Assembly: GCF_023264855.1 (NCBI RefSeq)
Contig: NZ_JAHFUW010000019.1
Location: forward strand, 1-64,000
Length of the DNA: 64,000 nucleotides
DNA from: Herbiconiux sp.
GTDB lineage: Bacteria > Actinomycetota > Actinomycetes > Actinomycetales > Microbacteriaceae
Direction: 5' to 3'
Below are positions 10,665-20,107 of this stretch, piece after piece (position 1 is the first letter of the stretch; each line of letters starts with the position of its first letter). The notes beneath the pieces are model-generated. The model had not been told where the DNA came from, did no database searches, and was given only the letters and a program-made list of their open reading frames with translations. The position numbers were made by a program, and so were the translations under genes.

Positions 10665-11516
10665 TCAGCGCACGCGGCGCGCGGTGAACTGCATGCGAGG
10701 GTGCGCGTAGAACTCCTGCGACTCCACCAGGCGCAGCTCGCGCTCGCCCGAGGCGAGGGTGGCGTCGATGAGGTCGAAGATGCTCGAGGCCGTGCGCTCC
10801 AGCGCCACCGAGGCCGAGCCCGTGGCCCGGTAGTGGGCGGTGAACAGCCCGGCCGTCACGTCGCCCGATCCGTTGGCCTTGATCGGCAGCTGCGGAGTCT
10901 GCACGATCCACGCGCCGGCCGAGTCGACGGCGAGCATCTCGACGGTGTCGGGCTCGCGGTCGGGGCGCTCGACGCTGGTCACCAGCACGGTCGAGGGGCC
11001 CATCGCGCGGGCCAGGTCGACGGATGCGAGGGTCGAGTCGAGATCACCCGGCTCGGTCTCCGTGAGGAAGCCGAGCTCGAACTGGTTCGGCGTGATGATG
11101 TCGGCCACCGGAACCACCCGCTCACGCAGCAGCACGGGGATCTCCGGCGCCACGAAGCAGCCCGACTTCGCGTTGCCCATCACGGGGTCGCACGAGTAGA
11201 TGGCCGAGGGGTTCGCCGCCTTCACACGCTGCACGGCGTCGATGATGACGTCGCCGATGCCTGCGCCGCCCTGGTAGCCCGAGAGCACGACGTCGATCTG
11301 GGGGAACACGCCCCGCTCCTCGATACCGGTGATGACCTCGCGCACGTCGTCGGGCGAGATCAGCGGCCCGCGCCACGACCCGTACCCCGTGTGGTTGGAG
11401 AAGTTGACCGTGTACACCGGCAGCACCTCCACCCCGATGCGCTGGAGGGGGAAAACGGCTGCCGAGTTGCCGACGTGGCCGTACGCCACCGCCGACTGGA
11501 TCGAGAGGATCTTCAT
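10665..11516 (-). CDS. pdxY: pyridoxal kinase PdxY
   Basis: MKILSIQSAVAYGHVGNSAAVFPLQRIGVEV...NGSGDVTAGLFTAH. Confidence 0.92.
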   Translation of the reverse strand: MKILSIQSAVAYGHVGNSAAVFPLQRIGVEVLPVYTVNFSNHTGYGSWRGPLISPDDVREVITGIEERGVFPQIDVVLSGYQGGAGIGDVIIDAVQRVKAANPSAIYSCDPVMGNAKSGCFVAPEIPVLLRERVVPVADIITPNQFELGFLTETEPGDLDSTLASVDLARAMGPSTVLVTSVERPDREPDTVEMLAVDSAGAWIVQTPQLPIKANGSGDVTAGLFTAHYRATGSASVALERTASSIFDLIDATLASGERELRLVESQEFYAHPRMQFTARRVR

Positions 11517-11577
11517 CCCTTTACTCTCGCAGACCGCGAGCCCTCCCGTGTCATCCGACGCGAGACGTGGAGCAACA

Positions 11578-13251
11578 TCACGACACGAACACGCCCCCGT
11601 CGCTGCGCGGATCCGCCCCCGCCGAGAGAAGGCCCGACGGGTCGAGCCGCGCGATCATCGCGTGCCCGGCATCCGAGTCGAGGTGCGTTCCCTCGACCAG
11701 CCGCAGGCTGCCGCGCTCCAGCTGCTCGCGCACGAGCGGCGGCAGTGTCGGCTCCACCACGATGTAGTCGTTGGAGGTGCCCTTGTCCAGACCACCCACG
11801 ATGAAGCGCGGCGCCGTCACCGCCTCGTGCGGCGAGGCGCCCTCGAGCACCCGCAGCAGCAGCTGCGCGTGGATCTGCGACTGCGCCTTGCCCCCCATGG
11901 TGCCGTGCGCCGCCACCTGCCCCGCGGCCGTCTCGACGAGCACCGGCATCAGCGTGTGCGCGGGCCGCTTGCCCGCGGCGACCCGGTTCGGCGCCCCCTC
12001 CTGCAGGGTGAAGAACGCCGCCCGGTTGTGCAGCACGAGTCCGGTCGAGGGCTCCAGCAGGAGAGAACCGAAAGAGTGGAAGACCGACTGGATGAGGGAG
12101 ACCGCGGTTCCGTCTGCGGCGACGGCCGTCACGGCGATCGTGTCGCCGCCGGGCCGCGGGGTGACCACCGATTCGGCACGGGCCCCGGTGCGCGCTCCAG
12201 CGAGCGCCGCGGATGCGGCATCGGCGAGCGCCGGCGGCGACAGCACGCCGGCCACGTCGACCGGCACCACGAGCGGGTCGGCCAGTTCCGAGTCGCGCAG
12301 CACGTCGCCGCTGTGGAACAGCTCGGCGAGCACGGCCGCGTCGACCACCGACGGCGACGGACGCGATGAGGGCGCCGAAGGCGCTCCGGCCACCGGCGGG
12401 TGCGACGGATCGGCGCCGGCGATCACCTCCAACGCTCCTAGCGTGCGCAGCATCGTGTACCCCTGCGAGTTCGGGGCGGCGGTCGAGACCCGCAGCCCGG
12501 CGAATTCCGCGGTGAGCGGCCGCTCGAGCCGCGGCTCGTGCGCCGCCAGGTCGCCGGCGGTCACGGGCACCCCGAGCTCCGCGAACCCCGCGGCCAGCCG
12601 ACCGGAGACGGCACCGGTGTAGAACGACGGCAGCCCGTCGGCGGCCAGCGACTCGAGTGTGGCGGCCAGGGCCGGCTGCCGGATGACGGTGCCGGCCGCG
12701 GCGGGAACCCCGTCGGCGAAGAACACCGCCCGCATCCCCGGATCGGCGAACAGCGCCTCCCGGTCGTCGAGGATCGCGCCGGCCAGCCCCGGGCTCACCA
12801 CCATCCCATCCCGCGCCAGGGCGATCGCCGGGGCGAGCACGCGTGCCGCCGGCAGCGAGCCCCAGCGCTCCAGCAGCGTCGCCCACCCCGAGGGCGTTCC
12901 CGGCACTGACACGGTCAGCGGCCCCGACACGGGCATCGTGGCCACACCCGCGAACAGCTCGTCGACGGATGCCCCCGACCCGTACGCCCCCGAGGCGTTC
13001 ACGCAGGTCTGGGTGCCGTCGGCCGAACGCACGAGTGCGATCAGGTCGCCGCCCACACTGCACATGTGCGGGTACACGACGGTGAGCACCGCGGCGGCGC
13101 ACACGGCGGCATCGACCGCGTTGCCGCCCTCGGCGACGACCGCCCGGGCGGCCCGTACGGCGTCGAGGTGAGGCGCGGCGAGAGCGACCGCAGGGCCGGA
13201 GGGGGCCGCATGGCCGGAAGCGCCGGACGGCGCACGGAAGGACGGTGTCAT
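11578..13251 (-). CDS. gamma-glutamyltransferase family protein
   Basis: EGGNAVDAAVCAAAVLTVVYPHMCSVGGDLIALV, TMGGKAQSQIHAQLL; start MTPSFRAPSG. Confidence 0.9.
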   Translation of the reverse strand: MTPSFRAPSGASGHAAPSGPAVALAAPHLDAVRAARAVVAEGGNAVDAAVCAAAVLTVVYPHMCSVGGDLIALVRSADGTQTCVNASGAYGSGASVDELFAGVATMPVSGPLTVSVPGTPSGWATLLERWGSLPAARVLAPAIALARDGMVVSPGLAGAILDDREALFADPGMRAVFFADGVPAAAGTVIRQPALAATLESLAADGLPSFYTGAVSGRLAAGFAELGVPVTAGDLAAHEPRLERPLTAEFAGLRVSTAAPNSQGYTMLRTLGALEVIAGADPSHPPVAGAPSAPSSRPSPSVVDAAVLAELFHSGDVLRDSELADPLVVPVDVAGVLSPPALADAASAALAGARTGARAESVVTPRPGGDTIAVTAVAADGTAVSLIQSVFHSFGSLLLEPSTGLVLHNRAAFFTLQEGAPNRVAAGKRPAHTLMPVLVETAAGQVAAHGTMGGKAQSQIHAQLLLRVLEGASPHEAVTAPRFIVGGLDKGTSNDYIVVEPTLPPLVREQLERGSLRLVEGTHLDSDAGHAMIARLDPSGLLSAGADPRSDGGVFVS

Positions 13252-13345
13252 GGTGAGGCATTCCCAGGTTCGAGAGGAGGTGAGCAGAAGAACGGACGCG
13301 CCCGGCGCATCCGGAACGACGGGATGCACGAGCGGGGCGGGAGGA

Positions 13346-14065
13346 TCAGGGCGACGGGGACGATCGGCCGAAGTACGCCGCGTGCAGGCTCTCGTCGTCG
13401 GCCATGGCGGAGGCACTCCCTCCGCCGCTCAGCGTCGCGGTCTCCATCAGGTACCCGCGATGCGCGATCGACAGCGCCATGCGCGCGTTCTGCTCCACCA
13501 GCAGCACGCTCGTGCCCTGCGCGTTCACGTCGGCGATGAGCTCGAACATCTGCTTCACGATCAGCGGTGCGAGCCCCATCGAGGGCTCGTCGAGCATCAG
13601 CAGTTTCGGCCGCCGCACGAGCGCCCGCGAGATGGCGAGCATCTGCTGCTCGCCGCCGGAGAGGGTGGCGGCCACCTGGTGCGCGCGCTCCGCCAGCACG
13701 GGGAAGAGCGTGTGGATGCGCTCGATCTCGTCCTTCAGGCGCCGCTTGCTCGCCCAGGTGGCGATCTGCAGGTTCTCCTGCACCGTCATCCGGCCGAAGA
13801 TGTGCCGGCCCTCGGGCACGAGGCTGAGTCCCGAGCGCACCCGCGACTCGGCGGAGGCGCCCGTGATGGTGCGGCCGGCGAACGAGACCGATCCGGCCGA
13901 GGCCTTGGTCAGCCCCGACACCGCGCGCAGCAGGCTCGATTTGCCGGCCCCGTTGGCGCCCACGATCACCACCAGCTCGGCGTCGTCGACGTGCAGCGAG
14001 GCGTCGTTCAGCGCGCGCACCGCGCCGTACTTCACGGAGAGTCCGTCCACACTCAGCAGGCTCAT
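13346..14065 (-). CDS. livF: branched-chain amino-acid-type ABC transporter ATP-binding protein (LivF)
   Basis: GANGAGKSSLLRAVSGL, LSGGEQQMLAISRALVRRPKLLMLDEPSMGLAP. Confidence 0.92.
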   Translation of the reverse strand: MSLLSVDGLSVKYGAVRALNDASLHVDDAELVVIVGANGAGKSSLLRAVSGLTKASAGSVSFAGRTITGASAESRVRSGLSLVPEGRHIFGRMTVQENLQIATWASKRRLKDEIERIHTLFPVLAERAHQVAATLSGGEQQMLAISRALVRRPKLLMLDEPSMGLAPLIVKQMFELIADVNAQGTSVLLVEQNARMALSIAHRGYLMETATLSGGGSASAMADDESLHAAYFGRSSPSP

Positions 14066-15921
14066 GCGTCGCTCCCCAGGTAGGCCTCGAGCACGGCGGG
14101 CTCGCGCCGCACCTCGTCGGGGGTTCCGGATGCGATGACCTCGCCGTGATCGAGCACCACGATCCGGTCGGAGACGCTCATCAGCAGGTCCATGTCGTGC
14201 TCGATCAGCACGATGTCGGTGCCGGCGTCGCGGATCGCGGTGATCAGCGACGCGAGTTCGCGGGTCTCGCTCTCGTTCATGCCGGCGGCCGGTTCGTCCA
14301 GCAGCAGGATGCTCGGGCGGGTCATCAGGGCCCGGGCGATCTCGACGCGGCGCTGGGCGTCGTAGCTGAGCGAGGAGGCGCGGTCGTTGCGCCGCTCCCC
14401 CACCCCCGCGAACTCCAGCAGGATGCCGGCCTCGGCGAGCGCCGCCGACTCGTCGTGGCGGTGCCGCGGAAGCCGCAGCGCGAACGCCGGAACCCAGCCG
14501 CGCAGCCGCTCGTGCGCGCCGACCAGCATGTTCTCGAGCACGGTCATGTCCCAGAACAGCCGCACGGTCTGGAAGGTGCGGGCGATGCCGCGCACGCTCA
14601 CCCGGTCGCTCTCGAGGCCGTCGATCCGCTCGCCGCGGAACGTGATGGTGCCGCGCGAGGGCTTCGTGACGCCCGAGAGCACATTCAGCAGTGTCGACTT
14701 GCCGGCGCCGTTCGGGCCCATCAGGCCCAGGATCTCGCCCCGCCGCACCTCGAAGCTCACCGAGCCGAGCGCGGTGAGGCCACCGAAGGTGCGCCCGACA
14801 CCGTCGACGACGAGCACGGGCGTGCCGGGAGCTACCGAATCAGCAGCCGGCGTGATCACGTTCTCGACCGGAGGCATGATCACTCCTTCTGGCTTCGTTT
14901 CGGCCGGCGTCGAGCCGCGCGTCAGCTTCAGCCGCCGCGACACGATGCCGCCGGGTCGCAGGATCATCAGCACGATCACGATCAGCGCCAGGAACCCGGT
15001 GCGGAACTCCGGATGCTCCTGCACGATCGTCCAGTCGCGGGCGATCGCCTGGAAGAAGATCCAGAGCGTCGCGCCCACCACCGGGCCCCAGTAGGTGCCC
15101 GCGCCACCCAGGATGACGAGCGAGAGCACGATGAAGTTGTCTTCGAGCGTGAAGCTGTCGGGGTTGATGAACTGCTGCATGTGCGCGAAGAACACCCCGG
15201 TCACGCCTGCGATCGAGGCGCCGCACACGTAGGCGAGCAGCTTGTAGCGGCGCGTGCGGATGCCCATCGAGGAGGCCACCAGCTCGTCTTCGCGGATGGC
15301 GACCCAGGCGCGGCCGACCGGCGAGGCGACGACGCCGGCGAGCGCCACCAGGATGACCACCACCATCGCGAGCACCACGTAGTAGTTCGCGGCGGGGCTG
15401 ACGAGCTCGACCGAGCCCACCCCGAACGGCGGGATGTTGCGGATGCCCACCGAGCCCCCGGTGAGGTCGATCCAGTTGATCGACACGATCCGCACGATCT
15501 CGCCGAACGCCAGCGTCATGATGGCGAGGTAGTCGCCGCGGGCCCGAAGCGTCGGATAGCCGATGATCGCCCCGGCGATCCCCGCCAGCAGCAGCGCTGC
15601 CACGAGACTCACCGGGAACAGCCACCAGAGCGAATCCGGGTCGAAGCCCAGCTGATCGACGAACAGCCGCACCGTGAGGATCGCCGTCGTGTAGGCGCCC
15701 ACGATGAAGAAGGCGATGAAGCCGAGGTCGAGCAGCCCCGTGAGGCCCACCAAGATGTTCAGGCCCGAGGCGAGCGCGATGTAGATCAGCGCGAGGGCCG
15801 CCACCCGCACCCAGCGGTCGCCGGGAAGCAGCACCGGGGCGAGCAGGGCGACGATCGCGAGCACGGCGGGCGGGATGAGCCGCAGCAGTCGCGAGGAGGT
15901 CGCGGAAGTCGACGTCGTCAT
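14062..15921 (-). CDS. fused Liv-type permease and ATP-binding protein (LivM-LivG fusion)
   Basis: N-terminal LivM-like membrane domain (LNILVGLTGLLDLGFIAFFIVGAYTTA) continuous with LivG ATPase (GPNGAGKSTLLNVLSGVTKPSRG). Confidence 0.92.
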   Translation of the reverse strand: MTTSTSATSSRLLRLIPPAVLAIVALLAPVLLPGDRWVRVAALALIYIALASGLNILVGLTGLLDLGFIAFFIVGAYTTAILTVRLFVDQLGFDPDSLWWLFPVSLVAALLLAGIAGAIIGYPTLRARGDYLAIMTLAFGEIVRIVSINWIDLTGGSVGIRNIPPFGVGSVELVSPAANYYVVLAMVVVILVALAGVVASPVGRAWVAIREDELVASSMGIRTRRYKLLAYVCGASIAGVTGVFFAHMQQFINPDSFTLEDNFIVLSLVILGGAGTYWGPVVGATLWIFFQAIARDWTIVQEHPEFRTGFLALIVIVLMILRPGGIVSRRLKLTRGSTPAETKPEGVIMPPVENVITPAADSVAPGTPVLVVDGVGRTFGGLTALGSVSFEVRRGEILGLMGPNGAGKSTLLNVLSGVTKPSRGTITFRGERIDGLESDRVSVRGIARTFQTVRLFWDMTVLENMLVGAHERLRGWVPAFALRLPRHRHDESAALAEAGILLEFAGVGERRNDRASSLSYDAQRRVEIARALMTRPSILLLDEPAAGMNESETRELASLITAIRDAGTDIVLIEHDMDLLMSVSDRIVVLDHGEVIASGTPDEVRREPAVLEAYLGSDA

Positions 15922-15923
15922 AG

Positions 15924-16832
15924 TCACACCTTCTGCACTTCGCGGCGGCCGAGCAGCCCCTGCGGCCGCAGCCACAAGACCAGCACGAGCACGCCGAAGG
16001 CGATCACGTCACGGTAGGCGGAGCCCTGCGGCACGTACCCGGCGGCGAACTCCTCGACGAGCCCGATCACGAGCCCGCCCACGAAAGCACCGGGGATGCT
16101 GCCGATTCCGCCGAGCACCGCCGCGACCAGCGCCTTGAGCCCGGGCAGGAAGCCCATGCCGGCGGCCGCGAAGCCGTATTTCTGGGAGTACAGGATGCCG
16201 GCCAGCGCCGCCATGATCGAGCCGAGCACGAAGGTGGTCGAGATCACCTTGTCGACGCCGATGCCCATCAGGCGGGCGGCGTCCTTGTCCTGCGCGGTGG
16301 CGCGGATGGCCCGGCCGATCGGCGAGAAGCGCACCAGGGCCCAGAACGCGGCCGTGGCGAGCACGGCCACCCCGAAGATCACGATGTCGATGGGCTGTAC
16401 GCGAGCGCCGAGAACGCTGATCGCGTCACCGAGAGCGGGCGCGGGCACCGGTGACTGCGAGGCGCCGAAGAGGAAGGTGCCCACCGCCCTCAACAGCATC
16501 GAGACGGCGATGGCCGTGATCAGCATCGACAGGATGGGGGCGTTGCGAAGCGGCTTGTAGGCGATCCGTTCGATCAGGAGGCCCACCAGCGCGCCGACCA
16601 GCAGGCCGACGCCGATCGCCGCCCACTGCGGCAGCGCGGGGCCGGCGAAGTCGGCGCCGGCGATCTGGGTGTTCGCCGCCGAGGCGACCAGCGCCCCGAA
16701 GGCACCGAACATGAAGACCTCGCCGAAGGCGAAGTTCACCATGCCGAGCACGCCGTAGACGACGCTGAAGGAGACGGCCAGCAGGCCGTAGATCCCTCCG
16801 ACCGCGAGGCCGTTGATGAGCGTTTGGGTCAT
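15924..16832 (-). CDS. livH: branched-chain amino-acid-type ABC transporter permease (LivH)
   Basis: MTQTLINGLAVGGIYGLLAVSFSVVYGVLGMVNFAFGEVFMFGAFGAL. Confidence 0.93.
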   Translation of the reverse strand: MTQTLINGLAVGGIYGLLAVSFSVVYGVLGMVNFAFGEVFMFGAFGALVASAANTQIAGADFAGPALPQWAAIGVGLLVGALVGLLIERIAYKPLRNAPILSMLITAIAVSMLLRAVGTFLFGASQSPVPAPALGDAISVLGARVQPIDIVIFGVAVLATAAFWALVRFSPIGRAIRATAQDKDAARLMGIGVDKVISTTFVLGSIMAALAGILYSQKYGFAAAGMGFLPGLKALVAAVLGGIGSIPGAFVGGLVIGLVEEFAAGYVPQGSAYRDVIAFGVLVLVLWLRPQGLLGRREVQKV

Positions 16833-16916
16833 GATCCCTGGTTCTGGTTCGGAAGGAGCGGAAGGGGCGAGGACGGTGGCGGGGCGCCGCGGGGGACGCG
16901 CCCCGCCACCGCGTTC

Positions 16917-18086
16917 TCACTCGGCGACGAACGCGCCGCCGTCGACCTTGAGGAACACCAGCTCACCGAGGCGGTCGCCGCCGTCGTCGAAGCTGATGTC
17001 ACCGGTCACTCCGGCGAAGCCGTCGATCGCGGCGAGCGCCGTGGCGACGTCGGCGCGGTCGGTGCTGCCGGCATCCGTGATGGCCTGGGCCACCACGTTC
17101 GTGGCGTCGTAGGCCAGGGCCGCCCAGGAGGACGGGTCCTTGTCGAACTTCTCGTTGAACGCGGCCACGAAGTCGGTCGCGGCCGGGGTTCCGGCAGCGG
17201 CGGAGAACGCCGAGTAGACGGTCATGCCCTCGACGGAGTCGCCACCGAGCGAGACGAGGTCAGGGCTGACCGCGCCGTCGGTACCGTAGATCGGCAGGTC
17301 GGATCCGCTGGACCGCAGCTGCGTCGCGATCTTGGCGGCCTCGGTGTAGAAGCCGCCGATGAACACGCCGTCGGGCGAGTCGGCGAGCGCCGTATTGATC
17401 AGGGTCGCGAAGTCGACCGTGCCCAGCTGGTAGGCCTGCGAGCTGGTGACCGTTCCGCCGGCCTCCTCGAACGCGGTGCTGAAGGCTTCGGAGACGCCCT
17501 GGCCGTAGTCGTCCTGCTGGTAGAGCACGGCGACCTTCTTCGTGCCGCCGTCGTAGACGTGTTCTCCCATCGCAGCGCCCTGGTAGGCATCCGTGAACAC
17601 GTCGCGGAAGAACACGCTGCTGGCACCGGTGAGCTCGGGCGAGGTGACCGCCGAGGCGACGACCGGCAGGCCGCACTGGTCGTAGACCGGGAGGGCCGCG
17701 AGCGCGACCGACGAGAAGCTGTAGCCGAGCACGGCGGCGATGGAGCTGTCGTCGCAGAACTGCTGCGCCACGACCGGGCCGTTGGCGGGCGAGCCCTCGT
17801 CGTCGGCCGAGACGATGGTCACCTGGCGGCCGTCGATGCCGCCGGCCGCGTTGATCTGCTCGACGGCGAGGTCGACGCCCTCGCGCATCTCGAGACCGTA
17901 GCTGGCGAAGTCGCCGGTGAGGGTGGCCGTGTAGCCGAGGGCGATGTCGCCGCCCGACGACGAGCCGGCGTCGGATGCGCCGGCGTCGCTGGAACAGGCG
18001 GCGAGCGAGAGCGACAGCGCCGCGACCGCGGCACCGGCGACGAGGAGGCGGCGCGCGGGGCGGGCGCCGGAGGTGCGTCGGATCAT
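16917..18086 (-). CDS. Liv-type substrate-binding lipoprotein
   Basis: Lipobox ALSLSLAACSS; periplasmic binding fold GYTATLTGDFASYGLEMREGVDLAVEQINAAGGIDGRQV. Confidence 0.92.
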   Translation of the reverse strand: MIRRTSGARPARRLLVAGAAVAALSLSLAACSSDAGASDAGSSSGGDIALGYTATLTGDFASYGLEMREGVDLAVEQINAAGGIDGRQVTIVSADDEGSPANGPVVAQQFCDDSSIAAVLGYSFSSVALAALPVYDQCGLPVVASAVTSPELTGASSVFFRDVFTDAYQGAAMGEHVYDGGTKKVAVLYQQDDYGQGVSEAFSTAFEEAGGTVTSSQAYQLGTVDFATLINTALADSPDGVFIGGFYTEAAKIATQLRSSGSDLPIYGTDGAVSPDLVSLGGDSVEGMTVYSAFSAAAGTPAATDFVAAFNEKFDKDPSSWAALAYDATNVVAQAITDAGSTDRADVATALAAIDGFAGVTGDISFDDGGDRLGELVFLKVDGGAFVAE

Positions 18087-18087
18087 G

Positions 18088-18579
18088 TCAATCAACCGTT
18101 TCTATAGTGAGGACGTTCTCGAAGCAGTGGTTGCCGGCGAGGGCCGCGACGCCGATGGTGGCGCGCCCGCCGAGGCCGGCCTCGTTCCCGAAGAGCTCGA
18201 GGAACAGGTCTGTGGCACCGCTGGAGATGAGGTGGACATCGGTGAACCCGGGAGCGACGGCCACGTAGTTCAGCGAACCGACGAGGCTCTTCACCCGATC
18301 CAGGCTCCCCAGGGCGAGCCGGATGGTGGCGAGGCAGTTGAGGGCGGTGAGGCGGGCGGCCTCGTACCCCTCCTCCACGCTCACCTCGGCGCCGAGGCGC
18401 CCCGCGTGCTGCGGGTCGCCCTCGTGGCCGGGTGCGTCTTCCACATGACCGGAGAGGAACAGCAGGTTCCCGGTCTGGTGGAAGGCCTTCATCGAGCCGT
18501 AGGAGAGGCCGTGGTAGGGCACGGCCGCGTAGTCCGGAATGGCGAGGCCGAGTTCGGCTGCGCGGGTTTCGAACGACAC
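18088..18579 (-). CDS. RidA/YjgF family protein
   Basis: NLLFLSGHVEDAPG...EGYEAARLTALNCLATIRLALGSLDRVKSLVGSLNYVAVAPGF; GTG start. Confidence 0.88.
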   Translation of the reverse strand: MSFETRAAELGLAIPDYAAVPYHGLSYGSMKAFHQTGNLLFLSGHVEDAPGHEGDPQHAGRLGAEVSVEEGYEAARLTALNCLATIRLALGSLDRVKSLVGSLNYVAVAPGFTDVHLISSGATDLFLELFGNEAGLGGRATIGVAALAGNHCFENVLTIETVD

Positions 18580-18796
18580 GGATGCTCCTCGGGTTGGTGC
18601 GGGTGGGGAATTTCGGATTGGTGCTTGTTGCTTGCTAAATCGTGACACCATACTGAAAGTAATTCCATCGACAGACGAAGGTTTTACGTGCTCGTAACAG
18701 AGCCGACCTACGGAATCCGTTGCCGATTGACAGAATCATGTTCGATTCCGGCACGATCAGACCCATTCAGCAATCTCGAGCGATTCGGAGACACCC

Positions 18797-20107
18797 ATGT
18801 TTCATCTCGGCTGGTTCGTCGGCAACGGCTACAGCGTGCAGTCCTGGCGGCGCGACTGGGCCGGCACCGACAACGACGACTGGTGGTCGCCGAGCCTGTA
18901 CTCCGATGCCGCCCGGGCGCTCGAGCGCGCCTGCTTCGACTTCATGGTGTTCCAAGACGGCCTGATGGTGCCCGACATCTTCGGCGGCGACATGCAGGCC
19001 GACCTCAAGTACGCCCAGGAGATCCCTCGCTCCGACCCCACGGCGATGGTGGCCGTGCTCACGCAGGTCACCAAGAACCTCGGCTACATCCCCACCATCT
19101 CCACCTCCTTCTACCCGCCCTTCATGGCGGCACGGATGCTCGCCACGCTCGACCAGCTCTCCGGCGGCCACGCGGGCGGCAACCTGGTGACCTCGGCGAG
19201 CGACCGCGCGGCGCAGAACTTCGGCCTCGAAGGCCATCACGACCACGACCTCCGCTACGTGATGGCCGAGGAGTGGGCCGATCTCGTGACGCAGCTCTGG
19301 GACTCGTGGGAGCCCGGCGCCGTCGTCATGGACACCTCACGGGGCGTCTTCGCCGACTACACGAAGGTGCGCCCCATCCACTTCGAGGGCGAGCACTACT
19401 CCTCGCGCGGGCCGCTCAACACGCCCCCCGGGCCGCAGGGTCGCCCGGTCATCTCGCAGGCCGGCGGCTCCCCCGCGGGCCGCGAGTTCGGCGCGCGTTT
19501 CGCCGACGTGATCTTCTGCGTGCCCAACGGACTCGACTCGATGAAGGCCTACCGGGCTGACATCCACAAGCGGATGGAGGCGTACGGCCGGGCGCCCGAG
19601 GAGTGCAAGATCCTGTTCATGGTCGACCCCATCATCGGCGAGACCGACCAGATCGCGCGCGACATCGCCGCCGCCCGGGCCGCCGCCAAGACCACCGACG
19701 AGTACGTCGAGGAGCACCTCTCGGTGATGTCGTACTTCAGCGGCATCGACTTCTCGGCCTTCGACCTCGATCAGCCGATGCCGAACCTCGACGGCAAGGT
19801 GAACGCCCAGCAGAGCACGATGGCGCGCTACCAGAAGGATGCCGCGGGCAAGACCCTGCGCGAGCTCGTGATCGAGCACAACATGGTGGCCACGATCGAC
19901 CTCGTCGGCAGCGCCGACACCGTCGCCCGCAGGATGGGCGAGGTCATCGACGAGGTCGGCGGCGACGGATTCCTGCTCTCGGGCCCGCTCAACCGCAAGA
20001 ACCTGGCCGAGATCACCGACGGCCTGGTGCCCGCGCTGAAGCGGCGTGGGCTCACCCGCTCGTCGTACACGGGCGCCACCCTGCGCGACAACCTCCGCGA
20101 GTTCTAG
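18797..20107 (+). CDS. NtaA/DmoA/SnaA-type FMN-dependent monooxygenase (LLM class)
   Basis: ERACFDFMVFQDGLMVPD, STSFYPPFMAARMLATLDQLSGGHAGGNLVTS, GPQGRPVISQAGGSPAGREFGARFADVIF. Confidence 0.93.
   Translation: MFHLGWFVGNGYSVQSWRRDWAGTDNDDWWSPSLYSDAARALERACFDFMVFQDGLMVPDIFGGDMQADLKYAQEIPRSDPTAMVAVLTQVTKNLGYIPTISTSFYPPFMAARMLATLDQLSGGHAGGNLVTSASDRAAQNFGLEGHHDHDLRYVMAEEWADLVTQLWDSWEPGAVVMDTSRGVFADYTKVRPIHFEGEHYSSRGPLNTPPGPQGRPVISQAGGSPAGREFGARFADVIFCVPNGLDSMKAYRADIHKRMEAYGRAPEECKILFMVDPIIGETDQIARDIAAARAAAKTTDEYVEEHLSVMSYFSGIDFSAFDLDQPMPNLDGKVNAQQSTMARYQKDAAGKTLRELVIEHNMVATIDLVGSADTVARRMGEVIDEVGGDGFLLSGPLNRKNLAEITDGLVPALKRRGLTRSSYTGATLRDNLREF

Noticed and set aside
14146-16017. 623-aa plus-strand ORF
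   Set aside because: Antisense to the Liv permease/ATPase genes
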